DNA of 64,000 nucleotides from Poteriospumella lacustris (lineage: Eukaryota > Sar > Chrysophyceae > Chromulinales > Dinobryaceae), in NCBI GenBank assembly GCA_008000375.1, contig SMOI01000165.1:1256-65255 (forward strand). The letters run 5' to 3'. The position numbers and the translations under genes were made by a program. The notes under the pieces were generated by a model, which did no database searches, had not been told where the DNA came from, and saw only the letters and a list, made by a program, of their open reading frames with translations. Shown piece after piece: positions 29,619-39,276 of this stretch; position 1 is the first letter of the stretch; the number at the start of each line of letters is the position of its first letter.

Positions 29619-31397
29619 TCAAGACGAGCGACCGTCCGTCACTATCACCTGCGACACAACCCACTCAGACAACGACCGGTTGAACGACCTCGCACCACAC
29701 CACATACCGCTCATATTGCGAACACGACCCACCGACCAACCCGACACATTCTGGTTGAACATCTCCGCCCCTCTGAACATACCCCGCATATCCACAACCG
29801 ACGACACGTCCCAAGTACCCAACGGTTGATTGAACACTCGGCAGTCTACAAACATCTCGCTCATGTCTTCTACACGTCCCACCGACCAGTTGCCAATCGC
29901 CTGGTTGAACATGTTGCAGCCAGCGAACATCCGCCGCATACAGCGCACATTGGACACGTCCCAACGGTTGAGTGGCTGGTCGAACTGTTCACAGCCATCA
30001 AACATGCCTCGCATATCAGTCACCCGCCTCACGTTCCATCTACCAATCGAGCTGTTGATCTGCGACACGCCAATAAACATTTTTTGCATCGACCGCACGT
30101 TGCTCACATCCCAACGTGACAGATCTGAATTTAAAATCCCCCATCCCCGAAACTCATGTTCGTCACGTGACGTACATCCCAGAGCTCAATCGGACCCCAT
30201 CGACTGAATGAGCTACTCTCCGCCATACTGCTCACAGCGGCATGAATGTCGCTATCGGTGATCGATGCCCACAACGCTCGTCGTACTTCGCGGCATATGT
30301 CGAGTGGTAAGCGGCCATGCAATCCTGTTAATAGCGTGGTCAATGGCAATTGCTCGCCATACCCTTCTTCAAAAGGAACTGATTTGGGCAGCACACCAAA
30401 CCGACGACCCACCGGACGCAGACGAACAGCGAAGGTCGCATTAAACATGCGATCGATATTAGCTGTAGGTGACACCTTCCACGTTCGCAACGATTTTTTA
30501 AACGAAACAGCGCCTGCAAACATGCCAGTCATAATCTTGACGTTCGCCACATTCCACGTGTCGAGCGGCTGATTAAAGCGTCTGGCGTCAGGAACACATC
30601 GGACATGTTGGTCACAGTGGATACATTCCATGCGGACAACGCCTGATTGAACGCTGACGCGTTATTGAACATTCTACGCATGTCAGTCAAAGAGGCTACA
30701 TTCCATGCCGATATCGTCTGATTAAACGCTAAAGCAGAAGCGAACATACTACCCATATTGGTCACTGATGATACATTCCATGTGTTCAACGGCTGATTGA
30801 AGATCGCAGCGTGGCAAAACATCGTGGACATGTCTGTCACGGAGGATACATCCCATGCGGACAACGCTTGATTGAACATCGACGCATAGAAGAACATGCC
30901 ACGCATCGTCGTCACCCTGGACACATTCCACGTTTCCAATGGCTGGTTAAATACATGTGCACCGCCGAACATGTCCGCCATGGTGGTAACCCTGGACACA
31001 TTCCAACTGCCCAATGGCTGATTGAAACACATTGCACGCATAAACATAGCCTCCATATCGATCACATTGGTCACGGCCCATGTTGCTAGCGACTGAGTGA
31101 AGGACCTAGTATCAGAAAACATTCTTTGCATATTGACAACCCGCGATACATTCCATGTGTTCAATGGCTGGTTGAACTTTGCGGTATTCGAAAACATCCC
31201 CTCCATCGTCGTCACATTGCTCACATCCCATCGACTGATGTCGTCGTTAAACGAATCTACATTCGCTAAAAGGAACGACATGTCGGTCACCGCACTGACA
31301 TCCCAGCTGCCGATGGGCCCATAGATCGCGAGAGCTTGTTTGGGATCGCCATGGATGTGAAACCACAATTCCAACGCTCCATGAATCGTGCCATCAT
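29619..31397 (-). pseudogene. BspA-like/DUF285 gene with start deletion and two frameshifts
   Basis: Three frames are needed. 31380-30590 gives the cap (GALELWFHIHGDPKQALAIYGPI) and about 11 N-module repeats. 30590-30150 gives the last N repeats, linker (LRPVGRRFGVL, GEQLPLTTLLTGLHGRLPLDICREVRRALW) and second cap (ITDSDIHAAV ... GPIELWDVRHV). 30107-29619 gives the C-module to QVIVTDG. At the start, about 31 nt present in the sister copies (coding EDAPTFERLT) are deleted between ATG and GATGGC, so the original ATG is out of frame. Indels lie near 30590 and 30150. The parts remain highly similar to intact copies, so inactivation was recent. Confidence 0.85.
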
Positions 31398-31690
31398 GAT
31401 TCCAAATAAGGATATCGATTCTTTCGTTTTAGAGTTCACTTCGTGTGGACGAGTCAACCCTGTCCTTCTTTCGTCTGCAGATAACCGATTTGTATCTGTC
31501 CGAAGAGTTGCTTCTTCGCTTCCACCCACTAGTAGAACCACAAACCGAAAAGGAGGAGGACCAGAAGGAGGAGGACTCCTTACTGAGCGTGTGGTGCAAG
31601 GAATGAATGGCTCTCCTTCATCCCTCATTCGGGAGATGTCATCCCTCGCCATACGACATGTCACGGATGGCGACAAATGACACAAGGAAG
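31398..31690 (-). promoter_or_regulatory. conserved 5' flank of minus-strand subgroup
   Basis: Contains 'gcagataaccgatttgtatctgtccgaagagttgcttcttcgcttccaccca', 'caaggaatgaatggctct', 'cgacatgtcacggatggcgacaaatgacacaagg'. An extra ggagga-rich insertion lies at 31545-31580. Confidence 0.5.
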
Positions 31691-32229
31691 GAAAGGCGGA
31701 CACAGGTCTGAGCTAATAGCGCTTGAGGGTTTGCTCATTCAACGATCCAGGACCACAGTCCCTCTTAAAGAATCCACTATAGGCATCAGTCGGGCAACAG
31801 ATCAAGTTGTGAAGTCTGGATGGGGACCGTTGAATGGAAATTGGATACCAAGAACAACTCACATACTAGTACGTCTCATGTTCTGCACCGGACACCAACG
31901 AAACGGTCACGACGCGGTTAGTGCGGTGAATCTCGTAGCCAGTTGTGGGTTCGTTCATGACAATGGATGTGTATTTAGAAGTGCATAGCACACCTTATGT
32001 GTGGTATACAGTACATGCAATATATTCCGTCGTTTACATTGAGACAACCTTCTAACATACACAGTACAGGGAAACAAACCACCAACGCCAGCCTTTCTAC
32101 CACTTCCACTTGTGCCCTTTCCTCGCATATTGTGGACCGCGTCGTCTTCGGTGTCGGAGGAGACTTCACCTTGTCCATGCTGAATTGTAGTTGCCTGGAC
32201 ACGTCACTCCGACAAACACCTGTACAACC
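31691..32229. other. intergenic with conserved 3' block of minus-strand subgroup
   Basis: 31998-32075 holds the block 'ttccgtcgtttacattgagacaacc...cagtacagggaaac'. About 31800-31855 matches 28795-28860. The rest of the flank resembles 24670-24900 and 29480-29640 in overall layout. No gene is seen. Confidence 0.55.
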
Positions 32230-33809
32230 TCACGACGAGCTACCGTCCATCACTATCACTTGCGACACATCCGAATTCAACAACGACTGGTTGAATGACC
32301 TCGCACCGAACCACATTCTACTCATGTTCCGCACACGACCCACCGACCAACCCGACACATTCTGGTTGAACATCTCCGCCCCTCTGAACATACCCCGCAT
32401 ATCCACAACCGACGACACGTCCCAAGTACCCAACGGTTGATTGAACACTCGGCAGTCTACAAACATCTCGCTCATGTCTTCTACACGTCCCACCGACCAG
32501 TGGCCAATCGCCTGGTTGAACGTTGTACAGCCAGCAAACATCCGCCGCATACAGCGCACATTGGACACGTCCCAACGGTCGAGTGGCTGATTGAACTGCT
32601 TACAGCCATCAAACATGCCTCGCATATCAGTCACCCGACTCACGTTCCATCTACCAATCGAGCCGTTGAAAACCGACGTGTCATCAAACATTTCTCGCAT
32701 CGACCGCACGTTGCTCACATCCCAACGCGACAGATCTTCATTTAGAAAGTCGAATCCGCGAAACAGAAGACTCATGTTCGTCACGTGACGTACGTCCCAG
32801 AGTTGCATCGGACCCCTTCGACTGAAAGAGCTCTTCCGATGTTCTTTCACAGCGGCATGAATGTTGCTGTCGGTGATATCTGTCCACAGCGCTCGTCGTA
32901 TGTCACGGCATACGTCGAGTGGTAAGCGCTCACGCAACCCTGACAATAGCGTGGTCAATGGCAATTGCTCGCCATTCCCCTCTTCAAATAGAACGGTCTT
33001 GGGCAGCATACCAAATCGACGACCAACCGGACGCAAGCAAACGTCGAAGGTAGGATCGAACATGCGTTCCATAATCGCAGTAGGTGACTCCTTCCACGTT
33101 CGCAACGATTGTTGAAACGAAACAGCGCCTTTAAACATGTACATCATATCCTTAACGTTAGCAACATTCCACGTGTCGAGAGGTTGATTGAAGCGCCTGG
33201 CATTCGAGAACATTTCAGCCATGTCCGTCACGGAGGATACCTCCCATGCGGACAACGCCTGATTGAACGCTGACGCGTTATTGAACATACCACGCATGGT
33301 TTTCACTCTGGATACATTCCACGTATCCAACGGCTGGTTGAAAAGCCGTGCACCGCTGAACATATCCGTCATGTTGGTAACCGTGGACACATTCCAACTA
33401 CCCAATGGCTGATTGAAAAGATCTGCAAAATGAAAGATATGCGCCATATGCGTTGCAATGGCCACGTCCCATGCTGCTAGCGACTGATTGAATGCCTTGG
33501 CCTTAAAAACATGCCTCGCATATCGACAACTCGCGAGACATTCCATGTGTTTAAGGGCTGGTTGAAATCTCTGTTGTTCGAAAACATCGCTTTCATGTCG
33601 GTCACATTGCTCACATCCCAGCGACTGATGTCGTCGTTAAACGCAAATCGATTCGCACACAGGAACGACATGTCTGTCACGCCACTGACATCCCAGCCAC
33701 CGATTGGGCCATAGATTGCCAGAGCCTGTGACTGGAAGTTTGACCACAATTCAAACGCTCCATGAATCGTGCCATCGGTAAGGCGTTGGAACGTTTGTGC
33801 ATCATCCAT
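32230..33809 (-). pseudogene. BspA-like/DUF285 gene with one frameshift
   Basis: ATG 33809 (MDDAQTFQRLTDGTIHGAFELW) opens a frame with the cap and two to three repeats that ends at 33477 after MRGMF. Homology moves to the other frame at about 33510 (KAKAFNQSLAAWDV) and runs to 32230 through about eight more N repeats, linker (LRPVGRRFGML, GEQLPLTTLLSGLRERLPLDVCRDIRRALW), second cap (ITDSNIHAAVKEH ... GPMQLWDVRHV) and the C-module, ending VIVMDGSSS. A one- or two-nt indel in the run 'gcatgtttttaagg' explains the break. The copy is otherwise complete, so a homopolymer sequencing error is a real alternative. Confidence 0.82.
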
Positions 33810-34075
33810 GATTCCAATTAGGCCGTTGATTAAGTTTGTGTGGCCGCTTCAATGCCGTCTACAGACAACCAATCTGTCTCTGTCCGAAGTGTTGCTTCTT
33901 CGCTTCCACCCACCAGTGGAACGATGGCTCACACGCAAAAAGGCGGCGTCTTTCAAGCGAGGAATGAATGGTTCTCAAAGCGAGGGCCCAACGGTGGGAC
34001 GTCGCCGTCCCTCGCGAAGGGGAAAGTCACACGACATGTCACGGATGGTGACAAATGACACAATGACAAAAGAGA
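33810..34075 (-). promoter_or_regulatory. conserved 5' flank of minus-strand subgroup
   Basis: Same ordered strings as upstream of 26724, 28437 and 31397: 'acaaccaatctgtctctgtccgaag.gttgcttcttcgcttccacccaccagtggaac', 'gcgaggaatgaatggttctcaaagcgagggc', 'cacacgacatgtcacggatggtgacaaatgacaca'. Confidence 0.5.
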
Positions 34076-34447
34076 AAGGCGTGGTACATGTCAACGGTCT
34101 GAGCGAATGACGCTTTAGTTGTTGTTCATTCAACGATCGTTAAGCGCAGTCTATCTATTGCAGAATCGATTGTAGTGATCATCCGGGAAACAGATCAAGT
34201 TGTGAAGGAACTTGGCAACGCAACCTAGAGTTACTCCGAAAGTGGGATTCTGTGTCCAGTGCACTCCATTCTCATCGTCGTCATCATGTTGCTGTTTCAC
34301 CGTCATCACCGCCGCACGTCGTGACGATGGATCGTGCACACTTTCAGTGAACATGAACCATGTTCATGCCTTACGGCTTCATGAAGCAACAAAGAAGAAA
34401 CATCCGTCTTGGTCTGTCTGGACGGGTCGATCACGGTAGCAGTTGCA
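34076..34447. other. boundary between repeat-gene array and aminotransferase-kinase gene
   Basis: About 34165-34205 ('gatcatccgggaaacagatcaagttgtgaag') still matches flank DNA at 31785-31815. Beyond about 34210 no family similarity is seen and base composition becomes more GC-rich into the next gene. It is presumably a divergent promoter region. Confidence 0.5.
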
Positions 34448-37384
34448 ATGGCAGGCGTAACGTTTCCCAAGAGCAAATTTGAACTGGAGTTCAACCAAGG
34501 CTCCATCTATGGTGATGACGAACGAGAAGCCATTCTCCGTGTCTTTGAAGCAAATGCACCATCTTGTGGATCGGAGGTGTTATCGTTTGAGAAAGAATTC
34601 GCCGAATACAACGGGAACCGCTTTGCGATTGCGGTCGGTAACTGTACCCAAGGCTTGGAATTGGCGGTGAAGACGGCGTTGAAGAGCGTCGATTGCACGG
34701 GCCAACGGAACGAAGTCATCGTCCCCGCTGTCTCTTGGATTTCCACGGCCAGTGCTGCTGCCTTGGCAGGCGCAACGGTGAAATTCGCCGATGTGGCGTC
34801 ACCGACCGTCTGCGTTGACACGGAAGCGATCAAACGCTTGGTGACGCAGCAAACCGCGGCCGTTATCGTCGTTCATTTGTATGGTCGTCCAGTGGATGGT
34901 CTCGTTGAATTGGTCGCCTGGCTGCACGAGCGACAGATTCTGGTGATCGAAGACTGCGCACACGCCGCGGGGTCCATCGACGCCAGCGGTGCGCGTTGTG
35001 GGACGATTGGGGACCTCGCAGTGTTCTCCTTCCATCAACAAAAGAACATGGTCACGCTGGGTGAAGGTGGCATGTGCGTCACCAACGATGCCGCGCTACG
35101 CGAGTTGATGGTGGGTTATCGATCGCTCTGTGCGATGTCGTACGACCCCAAGGGCAAATACCTCGCGATCGACGCGGCGGCGCATCCGATGGGCAAACTC
35201 TACTGGCTCATGGACTTCGCCGACCACGGGCACAACTTCCGTATGACGGACATGCAAGCGGCGGTGGGGCGTGCGCAGTTGCGTCGCTTGGAAAGCTTCA
35301 ATCAGCGACGTCGAGAGATCGCCCACCAGTTGCACCGCGGACTGCAGGCGATCCCGGGTCTCACGTTGCCGTCCTTGGCCACCGACGGGGCGATGGTGCA
35401 CAGTTGGCATCTCTTTCACGTGCTCGTCACCGACGCGTTCCCGTTGCCGAAGGACGAGTTCATGTGGGCGCTGCTGCACGACTTCGGCGTCAAATCGTGG
35501 AACCACTACGCGCCGATGCACCTGTCCACCTCCTTTCTCCCGGCCTCCTCCTCCTCCTCCTCCTCCTCCTCCCCCTCCTCCTCTTCCTCCTCGACCCGTG
35601 GCCTGTGCCCCGTCGCGGAGCAGCTCTTCGAACAGTACGTGTCGTTGCCGATTCACCCGCGTCTGACCAGCGACGCCGTCGCGTACATGGTCGACGCCAT
35701 TCGACAGCTCGCGACACGCCCCGCCGTGCCGCGGACGAGTCCGACGCCCCTCGTCGACGCCCTCGTCGCCTTGACGACCACGCCGACTCCTCCTCCTACC
35801 GCCGCCCCGTCGTCACCAACCGTCACCATCACCCGGCAACAGAGTCTCACGTCGGACGCGTGGGACCCGACGATGCACGCGCAATGGGCGCTCTTCGAGC
35901 CACAAGTGCGACAGGCGACCGTCGATGGCTTGTTCTCCTCCTCCTCTGCCGACCCCTCCTCGTCCTCGTCCTCCTCATCCTCCTCGTCGCCGTCGTCCGC
36001 CGTGTCGATCGCCCGTGCGCCCGGTCGCTTGGACCTGATGGGCGGCAACGACGACTACACCGGCGGCTTGGTCTTCGAGTGCACCATCGCCGAGGCCACC
36101 TTCGTCGCCACCCAAGTGACCCCCTCGACGACGGCCACCGCTGCTACGCCGCCCACGATCGTCGTACGCAATCGTCAATTGGCCGAGACGGACATCGTCG
36201 TGCCGGTGTCGCTGTTAACCGACGCCGCCCAGGCGCCGCAGCCGGCGCAGTACCTCGCGCAACAGTTGAAAAAACAGTTTCCCGAGACCCGTTGGCCGTT
36301 GTACGTCTTCGGTGTGCTGCTCTGGCTGGTGATGCGCTATCCAACGACGATGTTCGGAGACGGCCGGGGCTTGCGCCTGTTGATCTGGACGCAGGTGCCG
36401 TTGAATCGCGGCGTCAGTTCGAGTGCGAGCGTCGAAGTGGCGGTGATGAAAGCGGCAGCGTTTGCCTTTGGCGTGGCGTTACACGGGGAATTGTTGGCGA
36501 CGGCGTGTCAATGGGCAGAGAACGAGGTCTGTCACAGCGCCTGTGGGCTGATGGATCAAATGGCGGTGACGTTGGGGAAGCCGTTCATGGCGATGCGTTG
36601 TCAGCCCGCGGTGATTCTCCCCGCCGCGCCGTTGCCGAGTGATTTGACCGTGTACGCGTTGGATTCCGGTGTCTCGCACGAGGTGAGCGGCGTGGAGTAT
36701 GAAGCGGCCCGTGCGGCCGCGTTCATGGGTTACAAGATCATTTGTACGTTGGAAGGGCTCGAGACCGTCCTCGATACCCACGGCGAAATCGCCCGCTACA
36801 CCGACGCCAAGTATCACGGTTACCTCGCGAACCTGTCGCCATCGGCGTTTGCGCGGGAGTTTGAACATCGTTTGCCGGAGACGATGACGGGACACGACTA
36901 TCTGCAGACGTACGGCGTCCACGTCGACCCCGCCACGCCGGTGTTACCCGACCACGTCTACCACATCCGGGCGAATACCCGCTACGCGGTGAAGGAGAAC
37001 AACCGGGTGACGGTGTTCAGTCAGTTGTTGAAAGGCTGCGCGGCGAGTGGCGGGGACGTGGCGACGTATGCGCAGCTGGGGGAATTGATGTATCAGTCGC
37101 ATGACGCGTACACGGAATGTGGGTTGGGGTCGACGGCGACGTCGTTGATTGTGGAGTTGGTGCGGGCGTTGGGCCCAGGCTCGGGGTTGTTCGGGGCGAA
37201 GATTACTGGGGGTGGTGCGGGGGGTACGGTGGCGATCTTGGGGCTACAGACGGCGAAGGCCACGTTCGAAGCCGCCGTGGTCGATGCCTATGCGCAGAAA
37301 CGTGGATTGGCGGAGAAGCCGTACGTCTTTGTGGGGTCGTCGTTGGGGGCCGATGCCTTTGGCATCCACGAGTGGCGGCTGTAA
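34448..37384 (+). CDS. fused DegT-family sugar aminotransferase and L-arabinokinase-like GHMP kinase
   Basis: Intact 978-residue ORF from ATG 34448; the open frame upstream has no ATG. Residues about 10-375 are a DegT/DnrJ/EryC1/StrS PLP aminotransferase: substrate-side GNCTQGLEL, PLP-binding Asp in VIEDCAHAAGS, and catalytic Lys in SFHQQKNMVTLGEGG (Lys about 199). Two poly-Ser stretches (about 368-384 and 495-515) flank a Pro/Thr-rich linker. Residues about 520-978 are a GHMP sugar kinase: APGRLDLMGGNDDYTGG, ATP-loop NRGVSSSASVEV, CGLMDQM and C-terminal GAKITGGGAGG. The GRLDLMGG and CQPA patterns point to plant-type L-arabinokinase rather than galactokinase. Inferred roles: amination of a keto-sugar and C1 phosphorylation of a free sugar. 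No intron or signal peptide seen. Confidence 0.9.
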   Translation: MAGVTFPKSKFELEFNQGSIYGDDEREAILRVFEANAPSCGSEVLSFEKEFAEYNGNRFAIAVGNCTQGLELAVKTALKSVDCTGQRNEVIVPAVSWISTASAAALAGATVKFADVASPTVCVDTEAIKRLVTQQTAAVIVVHLYGRPVDGLVELVAWLHERQILVIEDCAHAAGSIDASGARCGTIGDLAVFSFHQQKNMVTLGEGGMCVTNDAALRELMVGYRSLCAMSYDPKGKYLAIDAAAHPMGKLYWLMDFADHGHNFRMTDMQAAVGRAQLRRLESFNQRRREIAHQLHRGLQAIPGLTLPSLATDGAMVHSWHLFHVLVTDAFPLPKDEFMWALLHDFGVKSWNHYAPMHLSTSFLPASSSSSSSSSPSSSSSSTRGLCPVAEQLFEQYVSLPIHPRLTSDAVAYMVDAIRQLATRPAVPRTSPTPLVDALVALTTTPTPPPTAAPSSPTVTITRQQSLTSDAWDPTMHAQWALFEPQVRQATVDGLFSSSSADPSSSSSSSSSSSPSSAVSIARAPGRLDLMGGNDDYTGGLVFECTIAEATFVATQVTPSTTATAATPPTIVVRNRQLAETDIVVPVSLLTDAAQAPQPAQYLAQQLKKQFPETRWPLYVFGVLLWLVMRYPTTMFGDGRGLRLLIWTQVPLNRGVSSSASVEVAVMKAAAFAFGVALHGELLATACQWAENEVCHSACGLMDQMAVTLGKPFMAMRCQPAVILPAAPLPSDLTVYALDSGVSHEVSGVEYEAARAAAFMGYKIICTLEGLETVLDTHGEIARYTDAKYHGYLANLSPSAFAREFEHRLPETMTGHDYLQTYGVHVDPATPVLPDHVYHIRANTRYAVKENNRVTVFSQLLKGCAASGGDVATYAQLGELMYQSHDAYTECGLGSTATSLIVELVRALGPGSGLFGAKITGGGAGGTVAILGLQTAKATFEAAVVDAYAQKRGLAEKPYVFVGSSLGADAFGIHEWRL

Positions 37385-37545
37385 GGCGGTATGTATACGG
37401 TAACGGTGCATAGACCATCGCCACTCCCTCCAACCCCTACCCCCTACCCCCTTCTCTCTCTCTCTTGTCTGTTTTCTCTGTGACGTTTTGGTTGGCTTCT
37501 GTAATACGTATACCCACTACAATACACTACAATACCCTGCTATAC
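36737..37545. repeat. segmental direct repeat, copy 1 (kinase 3' end plus 3' flank)
   Basis: Near-identical to 40453-41245 at an offset of 3716 nt. It covers the last 216 codons of the kinase, the stop, and about 160 bp of 3' flank ('gtaatacgtatacccactacaatacac'). Small indels occur only in the (TC)n flank. The two copies bracket the AT-rich island with the gene at 37985-39276. Confidence 0.93.
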
Positions 37546-37984
37546 AATACTCCAATCCGCGTCGATTGAACGATCACGGTACAGCAGGTACTTCAATCAT
37601 CAAGTATGATTTGCTACATACATGTATATACCCTCGCACGTCGTCACCACCATCGTCTCCTCGGGGGACATCGGGCCATCGACTCGGAGCTCCACTTTGG
37701 AGCAGACGAGAACGTGCACAAAGGCACAAAGTATGAGAACCTCCTATCGAACCATTACCACTACTTATGCTGTCTTCGACTTCGCCTCAATAAAATCTTA
37801 ACAGAACATTAACAAATAGACTTTGAGCAAATAATTATTGAATTTTAAAAAATATCAATTTGTGCAACCAAAGTTGCACAATATCAATTTGTTCTGCTGT
37901 GGAAGGGTCCGTAATATGGTCACAGAAAACAATATCGGATATTGTGGCCACATTCGTTGCACTCACGGCACTATTTCATGATCT
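37546..37984. other. intergenic; fragment shared with 45.5-45.8 kb, then AT-rich DNA
   Basis: About 37548-37740 resembles 45515-45800 in order ('tccaatccgcg.tcgat', 'caggtacttc', 'tgctacata', 'cgtc.tc.tcgggga', 'ccacttt/cggagcagac', 'aagtatgagaa'). After about 37790 the DNA becomes distinctly AT-rich and includes a doubled 'atatcaatttgt' at 37852-37890. Confidence 0.5.
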
Positions 37985-39276
37985 CTACCCTTGATTTAGG
38001 TCGATAGGCACCTCTTCCACATCATCGTAGAGATTTCTTCCCTGAATAGAATAAATAAAAGCACACAGTGTGAAACGGGACTTCGTCAACAGAGCAAACA
38101 GCACTTTACCTTGTCGTAAAACAATCTTTCAATGCCTATTTCGATGTCACCATTCTCACGCGCTGCGCTTCTCATAAGATATCGATGCTTCGCATGAAAC
38201 CCCTCACCGGACAGAAGGCCCATAAACTTATCAATGAACTGCCACTTGCACATCATGCAAGGAGGCTCGATAAGTGGTAACACTTTCTCGACATTCGCTT
38301 GCTTTGCTCTCTTTACCCACAAGCAAAATACGTAGATCTCGGAGAAACCATTTAACTCGTCTAACCGCTCTTTGCTAACATTGTAGTAGGCCACCAAATT
38401 ATCTTCAGCGCACCGAAACATTTTGGAAATATCGGCTGGGGACATGGTGCGCAAATGATTGTCCATGAGATTGCTCAGCTCGTTCGTGAAGTTGTTCACA
38501 TCAGTTTCACGGTGTTGACTGATTTCTTTGAAGTAGGAACTGAAAACCTCTCGCTGCAGCATTACGCGAATGGCGAAACCAGTATGGCTATGACGAGCTG
38601 TTTCTCTGGTTCCTGGGGCTGCTCCCGGCACTTGATTTTCAGCACAATACTGCTGCAGATAAAGATCGTAATACACTTTAGGTACAAGATCCAGAAGCTT
38701 CTCAAGATTAATCGTGACAGGATGGGTCTTCTCGCTTCGAAACAGTTCGGAGGAACGCTCGTACAAAACCTCAATAGGAATTTTGGTCGTCACAGTGGAA
38801 GGAGCATGGTCAGATCGCGGTGTGCACTTCCGTGCAACATGTGCAATGAGATTATTGTCCGCATTTGCATCGTCAAATCCAGACACAGTTGATCGGATAA
38901 GCCGTGGAATATGTTGAGGATGTGATCGTCTTCTTCCCACGACAAATATCATGCAACAGTTGGCATTTACCTCAATTTCTTCGATTTTTGGTTTGATGAT
39001 GTTGAAAATAGCATCAGTTAAGGTCCCTTGCTCCAAAAAGACAAATTTGTGAGAATCATGATTCACAACTGTTCCGATGGACATGTTCACGGCCGGATCC
39101 GCCGTCAGGAAGTCGGCGATGCACCCCACGTTAAAAGTTTCGTCTGTTGCCATTGAAAGTGTAACTTTTGCGAGCTTGGAAGCGAACCGTCCTCGACCGT
39201 GACGAAATTTATGGTGAACAAGTATCGCTTGAGAGATGGAAGTTGAATGGCGAAGGGCCTGTTCCGAAGCAACCAT
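37985..39276 (-). CDS. unrecognised protein, two exons, in AT-rich island
   Basis: Exon 1 is 39276-38110 (389 codons from ATG). A GTAAAG donor follows FYDK and a TATTCAG acceptor gives a 68-nt intron (38109-38042). Exon 2, 38041-37985, adds GRNLYDDVEEVPIDLNQG and a TAG with phase 0 kept, for 407 residues. Without splicing the frame would end in KCCLLC. I do not recognise a family. Visible features are a mostly soluble sequence, VGRRRSHPQHIP, a PPCMMCKW Cys pair and a Trp/Phe-rich C-terminal third. Codon use is more AT-rich than in the kinase on the left and the GC-rich genes on the right, which suggests a different origin. Another minus ORF (39487-39278) ends just upstream and could be an extra 5' exon. 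Confidence 0.6.

Noticed and set aside
3065-34060. Array as an integrated giant virus
   Set aside because: DUF285 proteins occur in some large viruses, but no capsid, polymerase, packaging ATPase or other hallmark gene is present in this window.
35074-36642. 522-codon plus-frame ORF inside the aminotransferase-kinase gene
   Set aside because: Alternative frame of a well-supported gene, with arginine-rich, motif-free translation.
38042-38109. KCCLLC C-terminus of the 38086-39276 ORF as a lipidation signal
   Set aside because: The codons lie just after a good GTAAAG donor, and a matching acceptor gives a better-supported exon, so they are probably intronic.
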